A DNA stretch of 64,000 bases, taken from assembly GCF_004684095.1 (NCBI RefSeq), contig NZ_SRII01000003.1, forward strand, positions 434,001 to 498,000. Direction: 5' to 3'. The notes below the pieces were generated by a model. The model was not told the DNA's origin. It saw nothing but the letters and a program-made list of their open reading frames with translations, and made no database searches. Below are positions 59,510-64,000 of this stretch, piece by piece (position 1 is the first letter of the stretch; each line of letters begins with the position of its first letter). The position numbers and the translations under genes are program-made. Source of the stretch: Hymenobacter sp. UV11 (GTDB taxonomy: Bacteria; Bacteroidota; Bacteroidia; Cytophagales; Hymenobacteraceae).

Positions 59510-60757
59510 ATGACAACTCAACAACTGCGCTGGCCGGGCGGCCCACTGGGCGGCACGGCCCACCTGCCAGCCTCCAAAAGCGAAGCCAACCGTGCCCTGC
59601 TGCTCCAGCGCCTGGCCGGCGGCGGCACCCTCACCAACCTCTCCGAAGCCAACGACACCGTGCTGATGCAGCGCCTGCTAGGCCAAGCCGCCGGCACCGA
59701 CCTGCTCGACGCCCAAGACGCCGGCACCGTCATGCGCTTCATGACCGCCTACCTGGCCGTAACCGGCTGGCGCGGCACCCTCACCGGCGCGGCCCGCATG
59801 AAGCAGCGGCCCATCGGCATTTTGGTCGATGCGCTGCGTGCGCTCGGGGCTGCTATTGAGTACGTTGAAAAGGAAGGCTACCCGCCCTTGCGCTTCACTG
59901 GGGGGGGTAGGGCGGCGGGCGCTACCGCCGAGCTGGCCGTGCGCGGCGATATCAGCAGCCAGTACATTTCGGCGCTACTGATGGTGGCGCCCATGCTGCC
60001 CGGCGGCTTGCGCCTGCGTCTTACCGGCGAAGTTGGTTCGCGGCCGTATATTAAAATGACCCTCAAGCTGATGCGGCACTTCGGAGCCACGGCTACCGAG
60101 GTGGGCCGCGACGAGATTGAGGTGCAAGCCGGCGGCTACCGCCCGGCCGACTACCAGGTGGAAAGCGACTGGTCGGCGGCCAGCTACTGGTACGCGCTGC
60201 TGGCACTGGCCCCGGCGGGCTCCAGCCTGGTGCTGCCCGGCCTGCGCGAAAAATCGTGGCAGGGCGACCACGTTATCCAGATTATTATGCGGCCGCTGGG
60301 GGTAGCCACCGAGTTTTTGGCCGATGGCAGCGGGGCGCGCCTCACGCAGGTGCCCCCCAACCCGGTGCCTGCCCACGCGCCCACCATCAACTTTACCGAC
60401 TGCCCCGACCTGGCCCAAACCGTGGCCGTAGTAGCCGCCGCCCTGGGCCGCCCCCTACGCCTCACGGGCCTGCACAGCCTACGTATCAAGGAAACCGACC
60501 GCATCGCGGCTATCCAGACCGAGCTGCGCAAGTTCGGGGCCGATATGCCCGAGGTAGAGCCCGGCGTATTTGAAGTGCAGTCGGCTGGTTTCAAAGTTGA
60601 CGGACAAGTAGTTGATACCTACGACGACCACCGCATGGCGATGGCCTTCGCGCCGCTGGCCATGCGCGGCCCGCTGGCCGTGCACGACCCGCTGGTGGTG
60701 CGCAAGTCCTACCCCAGCTTCTGGCGCGCATTAGCGGCGGTGGGGATGGCGGAGTAG
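59510..60757 (+). CDS. aroA: 3-phosphoshikimate 1-carboxyvinyltransferase (EPSP synthase)
   Basis: A 415-residue enzyme joining phosphoenolpyruvate to shikimate-3-phosphate. Motifs: HLPASKSEANRALLLQRL (Lys and Ser of the phosphate site), DAGTVMRFMTAYLAV, KQRPIGILVDALRALGA, GDISSQYISALLMVAP, HSLRIKETDRIAAIQTELRKFG and YDDHRMAMAFAPLAM. The length fits, slightly short of the E. coli enzyme. The residue pattern after the first loop (SEANR rather than the usual SISNR) is a normal variant in Bacteroidota. Glyphosate-sensitivity class cannot be assigned. Likely co-regulated with aroB 120 bases upstream, though a palindrome lies between. Confidence 0.94.
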   Translation: MTTQQLRWPGGPLGGTAHLPASKSEANRALLLQRLAGGGTLTNLSEANDTVLMQRLLGQAAGTDLLDAQDAGTVMRFMTAYLAVTGWRGTLTGAARMKQRPIGILVDALRALGAAIEYVEKEGYPPLRFTGGGRAAGATAELAVRGDISSQYISALLMVAPMLPGGLRLRLTGEVGSRPYIKMTLKLMRHFGATATEVGRDEIEVQAGGYRPADYQVESDWSAASYWYALLALAPAGSSLVLPGLREKSWQGDHVIQIIMRPLGVATEFLADGSGARLTQVPPNPVPAHAPTINFTDCPDLAQTVAVVAAALGRPLRLTGLHSLRIKETDRIAAIQTELRKFGADMPEVEPGVFEVQSAGFKVDGQVVDTYDDHRMAMAFAPLAMRGPLAVHDPLVVRKSYPSFWRALAAVGMAE

Positions 60758-60764
60758 ATTGAGC

Positions 60765-60794
60765 AGTAGCGCGAACTTTGTAGTTCGCGCTACT
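60765..60794. repeat. Perfect palindrome AGTAGCGCGAACT
   Basis: The arms 60765-60777 and 60782-60794 pair perfectly over 13 bp around TTGT, eight bases after the aroA stop codon. A half copy is at 21154-21166. Confidence 0.8.
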
Positions 60795-60850
60795 ACCCAC
60801 CGCTGAGGCCAAGCCAGGATAGGAGCGTAAAAGACTATAATCTTCTCATA

Positions 60851-63577
60851 ATGAGTTACTACGAGGTCGTCGCCGTGCTACTTGCCAGCGGCCTGCTGCT
60901 GGCCAGCTGTCAGTCGAAGCCCGGCGCGGGCGAAACCGCTGGTGCCACCCCAGCCGGCGCCCTGTGGCACTCCGACGCTTACACGCTGTACCGCGACAGC
61001 GTGACGCAGGGTGCCAACCACGCCCGCGCCACTTCGCCCACTGCCCTCACGTCGAACTACCGCAGCCCGGCCAACGAGACGCAAAGCCCGCTTATCGCCT
61101 TCAAATTCAGCCTCAACGGCAAGGATAACGAGCTGGCGCCCGGCCAGGATAACACGTACCTGGCCCTACCCCCCGCCGCCGGCACCACGCTCGAAACGCC
61201 CGTCATCGTCTTCGGCCAGCGCTCCGTGGACCCGCGACCCGTGCCCAGCGGCGTATACCTGGCGCCCAATACGCCCCTCAAAATCCGGCTGGACCTGCGG
61301 CCCGTGCTGGAGGCTTTCAAAAAGCAGGGCTTCTACACTACTTATAAGGGCGAAAAGCTTTATAAGCAAGACTTTAAGAAGGTGTTCGTGGCCGGTGAGC
61401 AGGCCCCGCTGAGCTGGGATTTCGACAACCTCGTGAACAAGCCCGAGCTGGAAATGCACGACCCCGACGGCGACGGCATCTACGAGGTGACGCTGATGCT
61501 CAACGCGCCGGCCGATACCAAAACCACCGCCCAGCAGTGGCAAAAAACCCTCAAAACCGACGACTTTCCGCAGTATAAGTCGGACTATCCGCTGGCCGAC
61601 GCGCTCTACAACCTGGCCCTCGAAGAGGCCCGCCGCGCCGTGGAGCCCGACAGCACCTTCCGCACCGGCAAGGAGTGGGCGGGCGTCTGGACACGCGACA
61701 TCAGCTACTCTATCATCCTGGCCCAGGCCACGTTGCAGCCGCGCTCAGCCATGAAAAGCCTGCTGCGCAAGGTGAGCCCCGAGGGCCGCATCATCCAGGA
61801 TACGGGCACCGGCGGCGCCTACCCCTGCTCCACCGACCGGGTTATCTGGGCCGTGGCCGCCTGGGAAATCTACAAGGTGACCGGCGACGATGCGTGGCTC
61901 AAGAAGGTGTACCCGATTATCCAGAAATCGCTGGCCGACGACGCGCAGAACGTGTACGACCCCGCCACCGGCTTAGCGCGCGGCGAGTCGTCGTTTCTCG
62001 ACTGGCGCGAGCAGACCTACCCCCGCTGGATGCAGCCGGCCGACATCTACGAGAGTGAAAACCTGGGTACCAACGCCGTTCATTTTCAGGCCAATACCGT
62101 GCTGGCCCTCATGGCCCGGCAGCTCGGCCACGCCGATGTAGCCGCGCAGCACGAGCAGGTGGCGGCCAAGATGAAAGCCGCCATCAACCAGCACCTGTGG
62201 CAGGAAAAGGCCGGCTACTACGCGCAGTACCGCTACGGCCGGCTGTTTCCGGTGCTCTCGCCGCGGGCCGAGGCGCTGGGCGAGGCCCTGAGCGTGTACT
62301 TCGGCGTGGCGGAGGGGGGTAGGGCTGCGCAAGTGGTGGCCAGCACGCCCACCGTGCCCTTCGGCATTTCGTGTATTTACCCCCAGATTCCGGGCATTCC
62401 GCCTTACCATAATGACGCGGTGTGGCCCTTCGTGCAGACCTTCTGGGCGCTGGCCGCCGCCAAGGCCGGCAACGAGGCCTCGCTCACGGAAAGCATCGCC
62501 GCCATCTACCGCCCGGCGGCGTTGTTTTTGACGAATAAAGAGAACTTCGTGGCCGAAAACGGCGACTTTGCCGGCACCCAGATTAACTCCAGCAACATGC
62601 TCTGGAGCCTGTCGGGTAGCCTGGGTTTAGTGTACAAAATCCTGTTCGGGATGCACTACGAGGCCGACCGGCTCGTCTTTCAGCCCTTCGTGCCGCAGGC
62701 CTTCCAGGGCAGCCGCTCGCTCACCAATTTCACCTACCGAAAAGCGGTGCTGGACATTGACCTGCAAGGCTTTGGCAACGCGATAAAAACCATTACGCTT
62801 GATGGCAAGGAGCTAGCCGGCGCGGCCGTGCCGGCCACCCTCACCGGCCGCCACCAGGTGCGCATCGTGCTCAGCAGCCAGGCCCCGGCCGCGGCCAAAA
62901 CCAACCGCGTCGCCAATGCCTACTCGCCCGAAACGCCGCAGGTGACCCTCGCCAACGGCCACCTCAGCTGGCCCGCCATCAAAGACGCCCAAACCTACCG
63001 CGTGCTGCTGAATGGCCAGCCCGTAAATGCCAGCGGCGCGCTCACCTACGCCGTGCCCGCCGGCGCCCCCGCCTACGCCGAGTACCAGGTTGTGGCCATC
63101 GATAACAAAGGCTTGGAGTCCTTTGCCAGCGAGCCGCTGCCCGTGACCACTGCCGCCACCGAGGTTCAGCTCGAAACCGTGGCCCCCGCCGCCGCCTACG
63201 CCTACAAAGGCTTTAGCGGCAAGGGCTTCGTAGAAACAAGCACTGCTAAAAACACCGTGCTCCGCATTCCGGTGACGGTGGCCGAGGACGGTATGTACGC
63301 CGTGGATTTCCGCTACGCCAACGGCAACGGCCCCATCAACACCAATAACAAGTGCGCCATCCGCACGCTGCGCAACGGCCCGGCCCAGCTCGGCACCATC
63401 GTGCTGCCCCAGCGCGGTGTGGACGAGTGGTCGAACTGGGGCTTCACCAACGCCGTGCGGGTGCAGTTGCCCAAAGGCACGACGACCCTCACCCTGGCCT
63501 ACGAGCCGGCCAACACCAACATGAACGGCGCCGTGAATCAAGCCATGCTCGACTACTTGCGCCTGCGCAAGCTGTAA
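60851..63577 (+). CDS. Six-hairpin (MGH1-like) glycoside hydrolase lipoprotein
   Basis: A 908-residue surface or periplasmic lipoprotein: MSYYEVVAVLLASGLLLASC has a lipobox LLASC (Cys20), although the n-region lacks a basic residue. Residues 50-210 form beta-sandwich domains (ending EMHDPDGDGIYEVTLML). The catalytic (alpha/alpha)6 barrel is about 230-620: EWAGVWTRDISYSIILAQATLQ, RIIQDTGTGGAYPCSTDRVIWAVAAWEIYKVTGDDAW, SSFLDWREQTYPRWMQPADI, EALGEALSVYFGVA, YHNDAVWPFVQTFWALAAA. This pattern resembles alpha-L-rhamnosidase-related/MGH1 enzymes. The C-terminal part has a fibronectin-like or carbohydrate-binding module (about 770-908). Substrate unknown. No SusCD genes are adjacent. It is the largest likely carbohydrate enzyme in the window. 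Confidence 0.82.
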   Translation: MSYYEVVAVLLASGLLLASCQSKPGAGETAGATPAGALWHSDAYTLYRDSVTQGANHARATSPTALTSNYRSPANETQSPLIAFKFSLNGKDNELAPGQDNTYLALPPAAGTTLETPVIVFGQRSVDPRPVPSGVYLAPNTPLKIRLDLRPVLEAFKKQGFYTTYKGEKLYKQDFKKVFVAGEQAPLSWDFDNLVNKPELEMHDPDGDGIYEVTLMLNAPADTKTTAQQWQKTLKTDDFPQYKSDYPLADALYNLALEEARRAVEPDSTFRTGKEWAGVWTRDISYSIILAQATLQPRSAMKSLLRKVSPEGRIIQDTGTGGAYPCSTDRVIWAVAAWEIYKVTGDDAWLKKVYPIIQKSLADDAQNVYDPATGLARGESSFLDWREQTYPRWMQPADIYESENLGTNAVHFQANTVLALMARQLGHADVAAQHEQVAAKMKAAINQHLWQEKAGYYAQYRYGRLFPVLSPRAEALGEALSVYFGVAEGGRAAQVVASTPTVPFGISCIYPQIPGIPPYHNDAVWPFVQTFWALAAAKAGNEASLTESIAAIYRPAALFLTNKENFVAENGDFAGTQINSSNMLWSLSGSLGLVYKILFGMHYEADRLVFQPFVPQAFQGSRSLTNFTYRKAVLDIDLQGFGNAIKTITLDGKELAGAAVPATLTGRHQVRIVLSSQAPAAAKTNRVANAYSPETPQVTLANGHLSWPAIKDAQTYRVLLNGQPVNASGALTYAVPAGAPAYAEYQVVAIDNKGLESFASEPLPVTTAATEVQLETVAPAAAYAYKGFSGKGFVETSTAKNTVLRIPVTVAEDGMYAVDFRYANGNGPINTNNKCAIRTLRNGPAQLGTIVLPQRGVDEWSNWGFTNAVRVQLPKGTTTLTLAYEPANTNMNGAVNQAMLDYLRLRKL

Positions 63578-63597
63578 AACGGAGTGGTACTCCGTTT
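63577..63597. repeat. Short palindrome AAACGGAGT at the glycosidase stop
   Basis: AAACGGAGT and ACTCCGTTT pair over 9 bp around GGT, overlapping the last base of the stop codon. A second inverted pair (CTCCGTTC / GAACGGAG) is at 63634-63683. Confidence 0.65.
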
Positions 63598-63715
63598 CCG
63601 GTCACGCAATTCGCAACAGATAACGAAATGATGCTCCGTTCCACAACCACTACCCCCCACATCTTGCGCAACGACGAACGGAGTGCCACGCTGTTCTACC
63701 TTACTTTTGCTCCCC

Positions 63716-63973
63716 ATGACGGACGCTGAATTTGACCTGCTCGACGAGCTATATTTCGTAACGCCATTTCGGGTGCTGCTCGAAAAAACCGGCCGGCCCG
63801 CCGCCGAGCTCCTCCCGGTGCTCGGCCACCTGCTGGAGCGCGGCCTGGTGCGCTACTACTGGCCCGACCCCGACACCGAGCTGGCCTACGAGCCCACCTC
63901 CTTCGGCGCGCTGGGCCAGGATGCCAGCTACCTGGCCTCGAAAGAGGGCCTGCTGCAGCACAACACCCGCTAG
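63716..63973 (+). CDS. Small conserved hypothetical protein
   Basis: An 85-residue cytoplasmic protein, function not recognised. It is helical: MTDAEFDLLDELYFVTPFRVLLEKTG, then ELLPVLGHLLERGLVRYYWPDPDTEL, then SFGALGQDASYLASKEGLLQHNTR. The order of helix, helix, short strand resembles a minimal winged-helix domain in which LGHLLERGLVRYYW would be recognition helix and wing. The start at ATG 63716 is chosen; an upstream in-frame start (63683) adds 11 residues. The remaining 27 bases of the window show no further gene. Confidence 0.72.
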   Translation: MTDAEFDLLDELYFVTPFRVLLEKTGRPAAELLPVLGHLLERGLVRYYWPDPDTELAYEPTSFGALGQDASYLASKEGLLQHNTR

Positions 63974-64000
63974 CCGTGGCCGCCGTGCCCCTGGCCCCCG

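Noticed and set aside
1..64000. CRISPR array, prophage or insertion sequence
   Set aside because: No regularly spaced direct repeats, cas genes, integrase, transposase or phage structural genes were seen. The repeats present are palindromic and single.

Overview
The window is a chromosomal segment of a GC-rich Bacteroidota bacterium, most likely Hymenobacter or a close relative in the Cytophagales. Evidence: family content (DUF3078, YwqK-type MORN protein, BatB/BatC pair, PPK1, fused DAHP synthase/chorismate mutase, RhuM-Fic), start codons without Shine-Dalgarno sequences, and Bacteroidota-type -7 boxes (TAnnTTTG) before several genes. I see no rRNA, CRISPR array, transposase, integrase or prophage gene. 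Species assignment is inference.

Layout. 1-9 kb: a partial DUF3078 protein, a TonB-dependent receptor, an EamA exporter, two paralogous small membrane proteins, topoisomerase III and a MORN-repeat protein. 9-16.6 kb: thiolase, BatC/BatB, a tRNA cluster Ser(GCU)-Pro(UGG)-Arg(UCU), gyrB, a GNAT acetyltransferase and guanine deaminase. 16.9-26.7 kb: a catabolic stretch with two Tat-exported TIM-barrel isomerases flanking a gluconate-2-dehydrogenase-like small subunit and a GMC oxidoreductase, then a penicillin-acylase-family enzyme, an amidohydrolase, and a cytochrome b / molybdopterin oxidoreductase pair. 26.8-35.1 kb: small hypothetical proteins, a DUF2256 gene of 51 codons, a methyltransferase, a thioesterase, DinB, an ABC1 kinase, and polyphosphate kinase converging on exopolyphosphatase. 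35.1-41.2 kb: a broken rhuM-fic gene and two outer-membrane beta-barrel genes, one fused to a phosphoesterase-like domain that appears degenerate. 41.4-52.5 kb: SRPBCC protein, glycosyltransferase, SPFH/prohibitin, ABC exporter, DoxX and a complete RND efflux operon. 53-64 kb: a stress protein, proline dehydrogenase, three shikimate-pathway genes (DAHP synthase/chorismate mutase, aroB, aroA) with two small lipoproteins between them, a large six-hairpin glycosidase lipoprotein and a small conserved protein.

The most distinctive signals lie outside the genes. Many gaps hold long near-perfect inverted repeats of several sequence families. They sit tightly against genes: some supply stop codons (aroB, the ABC exporter, DUF2256, the broken rhuM) and one family ends at the start codons of topB, ppk1 and ppx. 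A short G-rich word, GGGGTAGGG or its complement, recurs throughout coding and intergenic DNA. The most system-like gene group is the Tat-dependent isomerase/GMC cluster, which fits periplasmic 3-keto-sugar chemistry. I found no clear evidence of an entirely new defence or mobile system.
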